Under the pieces are notes generated by a model. That model made no database searches, was not told the DNA's origin, and saw only the letters and a list, made by a program, of their open reading frames with translations. DNA of 64,000 nucleotides from NCBI GenBank assembly GCA_022828125.1, contig JAJEJD010000002.1:1-64000 (forward strand), read 5' to 3'. The translations under genes were made by a program, and so were the position numbers. Below, piece by piece: positions 34,361 to 42,931 of this stretch. The DNA is from a bacterium (GTDB taxonomy: Bacteria; UBA8248). Each line of letters opens with the position of its first letter. The first letter of the stretch is position 1.

Positions 34361-35560
34361 CTAGTCTTTTCGAAGTTGCTCCAACGCGCTTGCCAGACGC
34401 TCCACGCCGCGCTCGCATTCTTCCGTCGAGCACGAATATGCGATTCTGAGGTATCCTTCACCGCCGAAAACAGCGCCGTTCACCGTGGCGATGGCATGCT
34501 CGTTCAGGAGGTAATCCGCCACTTCGCCCGAGGTTTCACCAAATACCTTCACGTTCGGGAACGCATAGAAAGCGCCCGTAGGCTCCGCCAGCGTGACGCC
34601 CTCTATGGCGCGCAGCCCTTCTGATATCACGCGCCGCCGCTTGTCGAATTCACTCGTCATCGCCTCCATGGGCGCCTGATCCTCGAGCACGCCGCGCGCC
34701 GCACCGTGTTGAATGAACGTGTTGACACACACGGTGGTGTATTGGCGAATTTTGAGCAGGTGGCGGGTAATCTCGGGGCTCGCCACTGTCCAGCCGAGGC
34801 GCCAGCCGTCCATACTGTAGAATTTCGAAAACCCGTTGATAATTACCGTACGCTCCGCCATACCGGGCTGCGAGAAAATACTCGGGGCGCATGGCGCATC
34901 GCCGTAATATATGCGCGCATATATCTCATCGCTCATCACCATGAAATCACGCTGCACCGCCAGTTCGGCGATTTTTTTGAGTTCACTCTCGGGGATTGTG
35001 CAGCCCGTGGGATTGCCGGGCGAGGTGAGGCAAACGAGTTTCGTCTTGGGCGTCAAAACCGCCTCGATGTCCTCGGCGCGCAACGCGAAATCGTTCTCTT
35101 CTTTCGTCATTACCTCGACGGGAACGCCACCCGCCAACGCCGTGCAGGATTTGTAGTGATGCCAGTTCGGCTGCGCGATGATCACCTCATCACCGGGATT
35201 CACCAGCGCCAGCATGGAAACCATGATGCCCTCGTTCGCTCCCGCCATGACGATTACCTGCGTATCGGGGTTCACCTCCACGCCGGTGTCGATTTCCGTT
35301 CTGTGCGCGATGCCCTTGCGCAGGGCGGGAACCCCCGTGCTGGGTGCGTAGTGCACGTCGCCGCGAGCGAGGGACTCGGCGGCTCCTTGCTTGATGTGCT
35401 CGGGCGTATCGAAATCGGTGCGGCCGATCTGCCAGTGGATCACGTCGCGCCCTTCGCTTTCGAGTTTCGCCACGGCGTCGAATACCTTGCGTATGCCCGA
35501 AAAGGGAATCTCTTCCAAACGATCCGCGCCCACGGCCTGGGCGTCAAAAGCAGTAACCAT
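34361..35560 (-). CDS. Aminotransferase class I/II (aspartate aminotransferase-like)
   Basis: The 399-residue fold-type I PLP enzyme has GVPALRKGIAHR near residue 80, LTSPGNPTGCTIPESEL with the conserved Asn, and INGFSKFYSMDGWRLGW with the PLP-binding Lys. AYSCSTEECERGVERLASAL at the end supplies the substrate-carboxylate Arg region seen as LRIAYS. It transfers an amino group between an amino acid and a 2-oxoacid. It is separated by about 200 bases from the PhzF gene. That interval contains no feature I recognise. Confidence 0.93.
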   Translation of the reverse strand: MVTAFDAQAVGADRLEEIPFSGIRKVFDAVAKLESEGRDVIHWQIGRTDFDTPEHIKQGAAESLARGDVHYAPSTGVPALRKGIAHRTEIDTGVEVNPDTQVIVMAGANEGIMVSMLALVNPGDEVIIAQPNWHHYKSCTALAGGVPVEVMTKEENDFALRAEDIEAVLTPKTKLVCLTSPGNPTGCTIPESELKKIAELAVQRDFMVMSDEIYARIYYGDAPCAPSIFSQPGMAERTVIINGFSKFYSMDGWRLGWTVASPEITRHLLKIRQYTTVCVNTFIQHGAARGVLEDQAPMEAMTSEFDKRRRVISEGLRAIEGVTLAEPTGAFYAFPNVKVFGETSGEVADYLLNEHAIATVNGAVFGGEGYLRIAYSCSTEECERGVERLASALEQLRKD

Positions 35561-35760
35561 CTAGATCTCCTTGCGTATGAAAACAACCATGTATTCAATA
35601 AGTCCAGAACACTGAAAAACGCGATTGAAGGCGCCCGTTATAGCTCTTGGTGCTACAAGGCGCAAGATAGTTCCCGCCCCGGATTTCTCTCAAATGCAAC
35701 CAGCCGTTTTCCTGTTTTTCGGCGAAGGAAAATGTAAATGACTATCCGGCTGCCGGATGA

Positions 35761-36549
35761 CTAGAGCAAATCCCCCTGGAGGACGGTTACGGCCTTACCA
35801 CTCAGGACGATGCGATCTCCCAGAATTCTCATACGCACCACCCCGCCTCTCGTGGATGCCTGATAGGCCGTAAGTTCTTCTTTTTTGAGGCGTTTCGACC
35901 AGAACGGCCCCAGGCAACAATGGGCGGACCCCGTCACAGGGTCTTCGTTCACGCCCAGGCCGGGTGCGAAGAATCGAGACACGAAATCGTATTGGGGGTC
36001 CTCCGAGCGCGCCGTGACGATGCAGCCGCGCATGGAAACTGTCTGGAGAAGCTGAAAATCAGGCGCCAGGGTCCTGATTGCCGCCTCGGAGTCGGCTTCC
36101 ACCAGATAATCGAACTCGTTTTTCCCTACATAGCGGGGCATCAGGCCGAGACCCTCCACCAGGGCATCAGGAGGCGCTGCGGGAGACTCTCTGCTTATGG
36201 GGAAATTCATCTCTATCCATTCATTTTTCTGCTCACAGGTCAAAACCCCGCTTTTCGTGTGGAAGATGACCGTCTCATCCGACTCAAGATGCCCCTTCTC
36301 CCAGAGAACATGGGCGCTCGCAAGCGTTGCGTGGCCGCAGAGCTCTACCTCGCTCACGGGCGTGAACCATCGCAGGCCGTAGCCGTCTTCTTGTTTCACC
36401 ACGAACGCGGTCTCAGAGAGGTTCATCTCCGACGCCACGCGCTGCATCCACCCCTCATCCACTTGCGACGGCAGGATGCAGACAGCGGCCGGATTGCCCG
36501 AAAAGGGCGTATCGGTAAACGCATCCACCTGAATGATGGGAAATGACAT
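35761..36549 (-). CDS. PhzF family isomerase
   Basis: The 262-residue protein has the PhzF marks FSGNPAAVCIL near the start, EMNLSETAFV with the catalytic Glu, ELCGHATLASAHVLW, and GVNEDPVTGSAHCCLGP with the second-domain Asp. PhzF enzymes isomerise or epimerise small acids such as dihydrohydroxyanthranilate in phenazine synthesis, but most bacterial members have unknown substrates. No phenazine genes are near. It is followed upstream by a MOSC gene 25 bases away on the same strand, so it is part of a selW-MOSC-phzF unit. Confidence 0.92.
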   Translation of the reverse strand: MSFPIIQVDAFTDTPFSGNPAAVCILPSQVDEGWMQRVASEMNLSETAFVVKQEDGYGLRWFTPVSEVELCGHATLASAHVLWEKGHLESDETVIFHTKSGVLTCEQKNEWIEMNFPISRESPAAPPDALVEGLGLMPRYVGKNEFDYLVEADSEAAIRTLAPDFQLLQTVSMRGCIVTARSEDPQYDFVSRFFAPGLGVNEDPVTGSAHCCLGPFWSKRLKKEELTAYQASTRGGVVRMRILGDRIVLSGKAVTVLQGDLL

Positions 36550-36574
36550 TAGAGGATCTCTAGAAAATATTGAT

Positions 36575-37045
36575 TCAGATACGTTTGATGACGTCGCCTG
36601 CGCGAATTGAGCCTTCGCGTAATACCTGCGCGTTCAGCCCCGAGCGGTTGATGAGCGCGTCGTGCAGGCCGTCTATCCCAAGCAAATTCTCGAAATACCT
36701 GCATGGCTCGTTCAGGCGAACGCCGCGCATCCTTACATCGCCTACCTGAAATTCCGCGCCCACCAGGTGATTGAGCGGAACGCCGCGCGTCACGATGTTT
36801 CTCCTGCTCTGACCCGCGTCGAGATGGATATCGTGGTCGCGCGTAAGCGCCTCGATCGCTTCTATTTCGATGAGCGTGACCTCGCGATCGGGCCCCTGTT
36901 TTTTGGAGTACGTTCCCACGCCCTCGGCGTAGCGATCTCCTGCAAGTCCTGATCCTGCAACTGCTTGCGCCTGGGCGACCTCCATCATGGGTTCACCGCC
37001 CACCGAGGCGATATGCACCGAGACCACCTCGCCCTCGAAAGTCAT
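36575..37045 (-). CDS. MOSC domain-containing protein
   Basis: The 156-residue MOSC protein begins FEGEVVSVHIASVGGEPM, then GLAGDRYAEGVGTYS, TLIEIEAIEALTRDH, SRRNIVTRGVPLNHLVGA and LNEPCRYFENLLG with the conserved Cys. MOSC domains deliver sulfur or bind molybdenum cofactor, as in YiiM and mARC enzymes. The start at ATG 37045 is set by a four-base overlap with the stop of the selenoprotein gene; a longer frame to 37120 is less likely. A redox link with the SelW-like protein is plausible because the two are translationally coupled. Confidence 0.88.
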   Translation of the reverse strand: MTFEGEVVSVHIASVGGEPMMEVAQAQAVAGSGLAGDRYAEGVGTYSKKQGPDREVTLIEIEAIEALTRDHDIHLDAGQSRRNIVTRGVPLNHLVGAEFQVGDVRMRGVRLNEPCRYFENLLGIDGLHDALINRSGLNAQVLREGSIRAGDVIKRI

Positions 37046-37284
37046 GCTTTCACATGCTCCCCGATGAGATTGACGGCTTCTTCTTCCGTGGGGAAATTGC
37101 CCGAGTCGAGTTTCGACCACAAAAGCTCGCCGTCAAGCACCAGTTCGAAAGAGCCGACGCGGAAATTACCGTCCTCGTTTCCGGCGATTTCCATGTCCGG
37201 GTAATGTTTTTTCAGGTCCTGAGCCAACTGCTCATATCGTGGCCCGTAGTTTCACTTTTCGCAGTATTCAACGTGAAGTTTCAT
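37042..37284 (-). CDS. selW: SelW-like selenoprotein (SelT/SelW/SelH, Rdx family) with in-frame UGA
   Basis: Reading from ATG 37284 the protein is 80 residues: MKLHVEYCEK, then TGA at 37252-37254, then NYGPRYEQLAQDLKKH and on to NLIGEHVKA. The TGA sits exactly where the family's redox motif CxxU or CxxC has its second residue. Downstream, LVLDGELLWSKLDSGNFPT is the conserved Rdx core, and EEEAVNLI ends it. GAGAGGGG lies before the ATG. A standard gene finder would start at TTG 37227 and lose the active site. A SECIS-like hairpin follows the UGA (37220-37234). The thioredoxin-like fold likely acts as a thiol or selenol redox protein. Coupled to MOSC by ATGA. Confidence 0.9.
37220..37234 (-). 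promoter_or_regulatory. SECIS-like hairpin downstream of the selW UGA
   Basis: In the mRNA, TGAGC pairs with GCTCA around the five-base loop AGTTG, starting 18 nucleotides after the UGA. A G is the second loop base and lies 24 nucleotides from the UGA. Bacterial SECIS elements, as I recall, have a short stem, a small loop with a G among its first two bases, and that spacing range. The hairpin lies inside the coding region, as expected in bacteria. Confidence 0.7.
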
Positions 37285-37492
37285 TCATCCCCTCTCCGGT
37301 AGAGAACAAAAGTTGGCGGGCACCCGCATCATAGAAGAATTCCGCCGCGAGGAGAAGGCGTGCAGGAAGCAAAGTCCTCAAATCTGATTCTTCACACGCC
37401 GACAATTCTCCGAAACCCCCACGCGGCTTGACTATTTCGCCCACACAAGAGAAAAACACCCCGATTTCCAAAACAGAACCCGAGGAGGAGAA

Positions 37493-38896
37493 ATGGCTGG
37501 TATCACGCGTGTGGGAGCATATATACCCTTTCATCGGCTGGGCGGAGATACCGTGCGGGCCGTATGGGGCAGCGGCAGTCCGAGGGCTTCACGCCCGCTG
37601 GCCGGTTTTGACGAAGACCCCATCACCATGGGGGTGGAGGCGCTCATCAACGCCGCAGGCTGGGGCGATTCCGAGGTCGATTCGCTGTATTTCGCCTCTA
37701 CGTCTCACCCATATGCCGAAAAATCAAACGCTTCCGTGCTTGCCGCGGCGGCGGATTTGCCCGAAAAACTCTTCACCCTGGATGCGGGCGGCTCGGTGCG
37801 CGCGGGCACATCCGCCCTCAAGGCTGCGTGTGACGCCATAGAAGCGGGCTCCTCCAAATCGGCGGCTGTTGTGGCGGCGGAGAAAAGGCCATCCCTGCCG
37901 GGAAGTCCAGATGAACTAAGCCTTTGCGACGGCGCGGCGGCGGTGTTGCTGGGCAAGGGGGAGGACGTCGCCGCCGAGATCGAGGCGATTTACTCATGGT
38001 CCGAGGATTTCATCGACAGGTGGCGGTTGCCGGGCGAGGGCGCCGTATCCGCAGGCGACGCCAAATTCATCCAGGACTACGGCTACGTGCGCCAGAGCGT
38101 CGCCACGGTCGAGGGATTGCTTGAGCAAACGGGCGCCACGAGGGAAGACATCGCGCGCGTGCTCGTCTACGCCCCCGACGCCCGCACCCACGCCGCAATC
38201 GCCCGAAAACTGGGCTTTCCCGAGTCGGCTTATCCCGAAAACCCCCTCATCGCGCGTCTCGGGGACTCGGGAGCGGCGGCGCCTCTGCTATCCCTCGTCG
38301 ATGCGCTCCAGGGCGCGGAACCGGGCGAACACATCATCGTCGCGGGTCACGGGAGCGGGGGGGAGGCCATCCTGCTCCGGGCGACGGACAGGGTCCATTC
38401 CTTAAGATCACAGCGGGGAGTCGGCTGGTCCGTCGAGCGAGCGCGGCCCATCCCGAATTACGGTCAATGGTTGAAATTCAATGGTTTATCGCCCGAGGAG
38501 GAAATCAAGCCCTTCACCTCGCCCAGCATCCTGTGGAAGGAAAACAGGGCGACCATGCGCCTGATGGCCGGCGTTTGCCGCTCATGCGGGGAGCTCCAGT
38601 ATCCCCGCCAGCAGGTCTGCAACGCCTGCGGCGCGCGGGATGAGTGGGATGAGCGGAAACTGAGCCGCCGGGGCAAAATCTTCACCTTCATCCACGATTA
38701 CCTGCCCCCGTCGCCCGAGGGCTTCATCACGATGGCCACGGTGGAATTAGAGGGCGGCGGGCGCTTTTACGGCCAGATGACGAACCAGGTGAAGGACGAC
38801 GTCCACATCGGTATGGAGTGCGAACTCGTTTTCCGGCTTCTCCATCAGGGCGATGGGTATTATAATTACTTCTGGAAACTGCGCCCCGCCGAATAG
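37493..38896 (+). CDS. HMG-CoA synthase-like protein with C-terminal zinc ribbon/OB-fold (DUF35)
   Basis: The 467-residue protein has an N-terminal thiolase-fold half like hydroxymethylglutaryl-CoA synthase: ITRVGAYIPFHRL, SLYFASTSHPYAEKSNAS and DAGGSVRAGTSALKAACDA. At the position of the catalytic Cys in active synthases (ACKAGT type) the sequence reads VRAGT, so acyl transfer through Cys is not expected. From about residue 345 a zinc ribbon CRSCGELQYPRQQVCNACG leads into an OB-fold. Such proteins act beside thiolases as acyl-CoA channel partners. The thiolase gene follows after 47 bases. ATG 37493 follows GAGGAGAA. Confidence 0.88.
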   Translation: MAGITRVGAYIPFHRLGGDTVRAVWGSGSPRASRPLAGFDEDPITMGVEALINAAGWGDSEVDSLYFASTSHPYAEKSNASVLAAAADLPEKLFTLDAGGSVRAGTSALKAACDAIEAGSSKSAAVVAAEKRPSLPGSPDELSLCDGAAAVLLGKGEDVAAEIEAIYSWSEDFIDRWRLPGEGAVSAGDAKFIQDYGYVRQSVATVEGLLEQTGATREDIARVLVYAPDARTHAAIARKLGFPESAYPENPLIARLGDSGAAAPLLSLVDALQGAEPGEHIIVAGHGSGGEAILLRATDRVHSLRSQRGVGWSVERARPIPNYGQWLKFNGLSPEEEIKPFTSPSILWKENRATMRLMAGVCRSCGELQYPRQQVCNACGARDEWDERKLSRRGKIFTFIHDYLPPSPEGFITMATVELEGGGRFYGQMTNQVKDDVHIGMECELVFRLLHQGDGYYNYFWKLRPAE

Positions 38897-38943
38897 GGCA
38901 TTCTCTTTTCCTCGGGAAATACATATTTTTCAAGGAGTTGGCC

Positions 38944-40140
38944 ATGAGCGGAAACATCGCCGGAAAAGTCGCCATCATCGGCGCGGGCATCACGAAATTC
39001 GGGGAACTCTTCGAGCAGAGCTATAACGACCTCGTGGTGGAAGCCGCCTTCGAAGCCTATGCGGACGCGGGCGTGAGCGGCGAGGATATCGAAGCCGCAT
39101 GGCTGGGCACGTATCTGCCGCTCGGCTGGGGCTTCGACGGCACGGGCGGCCCCTCGCTCGCAGAGGCGCTGAACCTCTACCCGAAGCCCGTCTCGCGGGT
39201 CGCGAACTACTGCACCACGGGCATGGAGGCCGTCCGCATGGCGGCGATGGCCGTGGCCTCGGGGATGCACGACGTCGTCCTCGCCGTCGGCGCCGAGAAG
39301 ATGCGCGAGGTCCCCCCGCGCGGCAGCCTGGTCGCACAACACGTTGAAAAACTTCACCCTATGTACTCGAAGGGCCGCACGGCGCCGGGCAGCTTCGCCG
39401 TCCTGGCGAGACGGTATTTCGAGGAATTCGGCGCGGACAAGGAAGACCTCGCCGAGGTGGCGGTGAAGAACCACTACCACGGGAGCCTGAACAAGCGCGC
39501 GCATTTCAGAAAAGAGATCACCAAGGAACAGGTCCTGAAGGCCCCTCCCGTCACGGAACCCTTGGGGCTGTACGATTGCTGCCCCACGACGGACGGCGCC
39601 GCCGCCGTCGTGCTCTGCCGGGCGGAGCTGGCCGAGGCGCGCTTCGACAAGAAAGACTACGTCCTGATCGACGGCATGGGCCTTTCGTGCGCGACGGGCT
39701 ACATCACCACGGCGTTCAACCCCAAGTTCAGCTTCATCGGCTTCGAGGCCACCCAGGAGGCCGCGCGCCAGGCCTATGAGCAGGCCGGCGTGACGAACCC
39801 CCGCGAGGAGATAGACGTCGCGGAAGTGCATGATTGTTTTACGATTACGGAGATTCTGAACTACGAGGATCTGGGCTTCGTCGAGAAGGGAGAGGGCCCC
39901 GATTTCGTGAAAAGCGGCGCGAGCAGGCTCGGCGGCGAGCTGCCCGTGAACACCTCGGGCGGCCTCAAGAGCTGCGGCCATCCCATCGGGGCGACGGGCG
40001 CGCGCGTGGTCGCCGACCTGACGCACCAGCTCCTGGGGCGCTGCGGCGACCGCCAGGTGAAGGGCGCCAAGCGGGCGCTCGGCCACACCCTGGGCGGCCC
40101 CGGCGCCGTCTCGAGCGTCTTCGTTCTGAGCAAGAACTAG
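38944..40140 (+). CDS. Thiolase family protein (SCP2/SCPx-type acetyl-CoA acetyltransferase)
   Basis: The 398-residue thiolase shows RVANYCTTGMEAVRMAAMA with the nucleophilic Cys, VAEVHDCFTITEILNYEDL, NTSGGLKSCGHPIGATG with the catalytic His, and GHTLGGPGAVSSVFVLS. The HDCFT signature places it in the SCPx-type group that works with OB-fold DUF35 partners, consistent with the gene upstream. It makes or cleaves a 3-oxoacyl-CoA. AAGGAG lies six bases before ATG 38944. After it come about 490 bases without a gene. Confidence 0.93.
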   Translation: MSGNIAGKVAIIGAGITKFGELFEQSYNDLVVEAAFEAYADAGVSGEDIEAAWLGTYLPLGWGFDGTGGPSLAEALNLYPKPVSRVANYCTTGMEAVRMAAMAVASGMHDVVLAVGAEKMREVPPRGSLVAQHVEKLHPMYSKGRTAPGSFAVLARRYFEEFGADKEDLAEVAVKNHYHGSLNKRAHFRKEITKEQVLKAPPVTEPLGLYDCCPTTDGAAAVVLCRAELAEARFDKKDYVLIDGMGLSCATGYITTAFNPKFSFIGFEATQEAARQAYEQAGVTNPREEIDVAEVHDCFTITEILNYEDLGFVEKGEGPDFVKSGASRLGGELPVNTSGGLKSCGHPIGATGARVVADLTHQLLGRCGDRQVKGAKRALGHTLGGPGAVSSVFVLSKN

Positions 40141-40633
40141 CCAGCCGAATCATGCCCCCGGGCGCCCGCCCGGGGGGCTTTCACCTGGGCAACTCCCCGC
40201 ATTTCCGCGCATTCTCTGTTATCGCAGAGGTCTCGTTCCATGGCAGAATTCCCCTGCGCCGCGATACCGCGTCGTCATTTCTCAAGAAAATAAATAGTCT
40301 GAAATTTATCGAAAAACCCCGTGAATTTATCGATATTTATCGAATTTTTCGGAAATTATTATTTGCATTTTGCGCGTTCCGCACCTCGCCCGGGCGGCGG
40401 CTCGATTCCCGCGAGCAGCACCCCTTCCGCCACCTGAAAAACCCCGAGTCGACGGGCGGCCTCTCCAGCATACCCCATCGACGCGAAAACCCGGCGACGG
40501 CAAATGCGGGGAAGTGCGCGGGCCGGGCCGGCCGGTGAAGAAGGGCGTGTCGACCGAACGGGAGGGACTCTCCTCCCGCGCAGCCGCCCCGCGGCAGATA
40601 TCGAGTCCGCGTCTTCCACCGGCCCCGGCCGCC
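40141..40633. other. Intergenic region between convergent genes
   Basis: No supportable gene. A GC-rich short hairpin-like stretch (CCCGGGCGCCCGCCCGGGG) follows the thiolase stop and could end transcription. The middle is an AT-rich island with the second copy of the 57-bp repeat. The last 250 bases are GC-rich without recognisable content. Confidence 0.5.
40301..40357 (-). repeat. 57-bp AT-rich dispersed repeat, copy 2
   Basis: Inverted copy of the element at 300-356, differing at two positions. It is embedded in a GC-rich neighbourhood, which makes the AT-rich block stand out. The two copies lie 40 kb apart in opposite orientation. Confidence 0.75.
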
Positions 40634-42391
40634 TCACGCTTCTCCGCCGGAAGCCGGCCTGGGAGGTTCCACGCGGACGGTCACGATGTCCACGCCGTGG
40701 TATTGCTGGTGACGAACCGAAGCCGCGAGATGGCGAAGGAGCCGGAGCGACACCTCGTGTTCGAGCAAGTCATCTTCTGTCTGTTCACCGAGCAGTGCGA
40801 CCTGATCCTCCAGGTTCCCCTCCTCGCCCGTCGCGGCGATGAACTCGAGAACCGCTCCGCCGCCTTCTTTTTTCGCGAGCAGAACCAGGCGCCGCCGCCC
40901 GCTCGGCTCTTCACCTTCATCTCGCCGGAGGAGCGCCAGCAAAACCTCCTCACCCGCGGCGCTCAGGCGATGCGCCATCGACTCGTCCCAGCCGCCCCCG
41001 GCGGCGAATTCGCAGAGAAACTCCCTGATCCCCGGCAGGGCCGACTGGTCGAACCCCACTTCCGTCCGGCTGGGTCGGGGTTCCGTGATCTCCGTGAACA
41101 GGGTCATGATGATGGCGACGAGGCCGCCCGCCGTCATCCCGTTGTTCAAAAAGCCGCCCGCGAATTTCGAGAAAAACTCAGGAAAGATGACGCCGCTCTG
41201 GAACCCGATGCCCATCCAGAACGCGACGCCGACGATCAGGCTCTTGCGGTAGTCGATCCCGTCCTGAAGGATTACCTGCACGCCCACCATGAAGAGCATC
41301 GCGATCATGATGAGAAGATAGGCCCCGAAGACCGGCCCCGGTATCGCCAGCATCAGGGCGAGCGCCTTTGGCAGAAACGCAAGCGCCAGGAACACCGCGC
41401 CGGCCGCGATTCCGACGTGGCGGGCCGCCACCCCGGTGAGCTGGGCCAGGGATGCGCCCGTCGTATAGGAGGTGTTCGGCGCCGTCCCCGCCAGACCCGA
41501 CAGCAGGTTGCTCAGCCCGTCAGCGGCCACGGCGCCCTGCACCGCCTTGAAATCCACTGCGCGGGGTCTGCGCCAGGAGACGCGCTGAATGGCGACGGCG
41601 CTGCTGATCGTTCGGATGGCGCCGATCATGGCCGCCAGCAGGAACCCCGGAAGAAGCGTCCAGAAAGCCGCCCCGAAGCCGAAATCAAGGCCCGGCCATT
41701 GAACCCGGGGCAAACCGACCCACGAAGCCTCCGCGACGCGGGCCGTGTCGTAGAGGCCGAAAGCAGCGGCTACGGCAGAGCCTCCGAAAACGCCGATGAC
41801 AGGCGCCCAGAGGCGAAGCGTCCCCCTCGCCTTCAGCGTGATTCCGCAGATGAGGAGCAGTGTTGACAGAGCGCTCAATTGAGCTCCGATAGCCGGGCTG
41901 CCTTGCGGAACATCCTTGAGGAGGTTAAAGACGGCCGACATGACCGAGACCGGGATCAGCATGAGCACCGTTCCCGAAACGGTCGGGGTCAGGATCCGGC
42001 GGAACAGCGAGAGTCGATCGGAGACGACAAACTGGAAGAGCGCCGAGACGACCACCAGGGTGGCGAAGATAGCGGGCCCGCCGGCTGTGAGCGCCTCGAT
42101 GGAAACCGCGATGAAAGCCGCGGAACTCCCCATCATGAGCACATGACTCATTCCGAATCGCCCGAGCCGGAGCGCCTGGAGAATCGTGGCGGCGCCTCCG
42201 ATTGCGACGGCGGCGAACACGGCCCATGCCAGATACGCTTCGCCCTGTCCGGCGGCCCGCATAATGATCGTCGTGATCAATATCGTGGCGGATACGCTGA
42301 GAGCGGTGAGTTGCAGGCCCAGCCCGAGAGCAATCGTTATCGGCGGCTTTTCGTCGGCCTGGTAGCGTAGCCCCGAATCATTCGAACTCAT
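40634..42391 (-). CDS. NCS2 xanthine/uracil permease with C-terminal HATPase-like domain
   Basis: The 585-residue protein has an N-terminal transporter of about 430 residues with 12 or more helices: GLGLQLTALSVSATILITT, LPRVQWPGLDFGFGAAF, GLAGTAPNTSYTTGASLAQL and LMIAMLFMVGVQVI belong to the nucleobase/ascorbate transporter family. A soluble tail of about 145 residues (from EPRPSRTEVGFD) has AGEEVLLALLRR and LRLLRHLAASVRHQQYHG-DIVTVRV, a pattern like the RsbW/HATPase anti-sigma group though its ATP-lid glycines are poorly kept. It imports a purine or pyrimidine across the inner membrane. Confidence 0.85.
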   Translation of the reverse strand: MSSNDSGLRYQADEKPPITIALGLGLQLTALSVSATILITTIIMRAAGQGEAYLAWAVFAAVAIGGAATILQALRLGRFGMSHVLMMGSSAAFIAVSIEALTAGGPAIFATLVVVSALFQFVVSDRLSLFRRILTPTVSGTVLMLIPVSVMSAVFNLLKDVPQGSPAIGAQLSALSTLLLICGITLKARGTLRLWAPVIGVFGGSAVAAAFGLYDTARVAEASWVGLPRVQWPGLDFGFGAAFWTLLPGFLLAAMIGAIRTISSAVAIQRVSWRRPRAVDFKAVQGAVAADGLSNLLSGLAGTAPNTSYTTGASLAQLTGVAARHVGIAAGAVFLALAFLPKALALMLAIPGPVFGAYLLIMIAMLFMVGVQVILQDGIDYRKSLIVGVAFWMGIGFQSGVIFPEFFSKFAGGFLNNGMTAGGLVAIIMTLFTEITEPRPSRTEVGFDQSALPGIREFLCEFAAGGGWDESMAHRLSAAGEEVLLALLRRDEGEEPSGRRRLVLLAKKEGGGAVLEFIAATGEEGNLEDQVALLGEQTEDDLLEHEVSLRLLRHLAASVRHQQYHGVDIVTVRVEPPRPASGGEA

Positions 42392-42594
42392 GGCGCAACC
42401 GGTATTCGAGTGCCGCCGCGCGCCTGCGCGAGGGCCGCGTCTTCAACTTCGCCGAAAGAACCTCCCGCGCCGTGGCGCGTCATCAACGAATCCCGCGCAT
42501 CGCGAATGAATCCGTGCCTCAAGGCGTCGTTATCCTCTTCCGTCATGTGCGAAGGCGGGGCGGTGATTGGAAATATGCTCGAATCATAGGGCAT
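42388..42594 (-). CDS. Small hypothetical protein upstream of the permease
   Basis: A 68-residue frame whose stop overlaps the permease ATG by four bases, suggesting translational coupling. A shorter version starting MTEEDNDALRHGF at 42546 is possible. It has no recognisable domain, signal or helix-rich membrane segment. It could be a leader peptide or may be spurious; evidence is only the overlap and the strand. Confidence 0.35.
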   Translation of the reverse strand: MPYDSSIFPITAPPSHMTEEDNDALRHGFIRDARDSLMTRHGAGGSFGEVEDAALAQARGGTRIPVAP

Positions 42595-42931
42595 CGGACG
42601 TGAATGTCAAGAATTCAGGATGTCCCGAACAGTCAGCGCCGGTGTCGGAACGGATAACCCGCCAGCGAAATCCGGCGCCTCTCCTCTCCGGTGAACGACC
42701 CGGCAAAATCAGGATTCAGCCCCGCCTCGTACGCCGACGGCCGAGCGCTGCATACGGCTTTCCGCTTCGGTGAGCCGCCATGAGAAGTCGGACATCCTCC
42801 CCGTCGCACGCCTCGTCTCATCCCGAGTTCACCAATCCCTCCTTGTTCTGTAATCTTTCTTGCAAGAGGAGCTTCACCCACCTCACGAAGAGAACCCGAA
42901 GCACCACACGAGGAACACGAGGAGACCCGAG
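42595..42931. other. Divergent intergenic region
   Basis: About 337 bases between the permease-side genes and the rightward nuclease gene. It contains short frames on both strands that match nothing. The last 30 bases carry the nuclease ribosome binding site. No promoter identified with confidence. Confidence 0.4.

Noticed and set aside
37042-37227. SelW-like protein starting at TTG 37227
   Set aside because: This start removes the first strand and the redox motif of the family. Reading through the TGA to ATG 37284 restores both and supplies a ribosome binding site.
40370-41866. Rightward frame of about 498 codons opposite the permease gene
   Set aside because: The permease on the other strand has clear membrane segments and family motifs. 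The rightward translation is rich in Arg, Glu and Asp without any recognisable domain.
42633-42881. Leftward 82-codon frame between the small gene and the nuclease gene
   Set aside because: No ribosome binding site, no domain, Arg- and Gly-rich composition typical of chance frames in GC-rich DNA.
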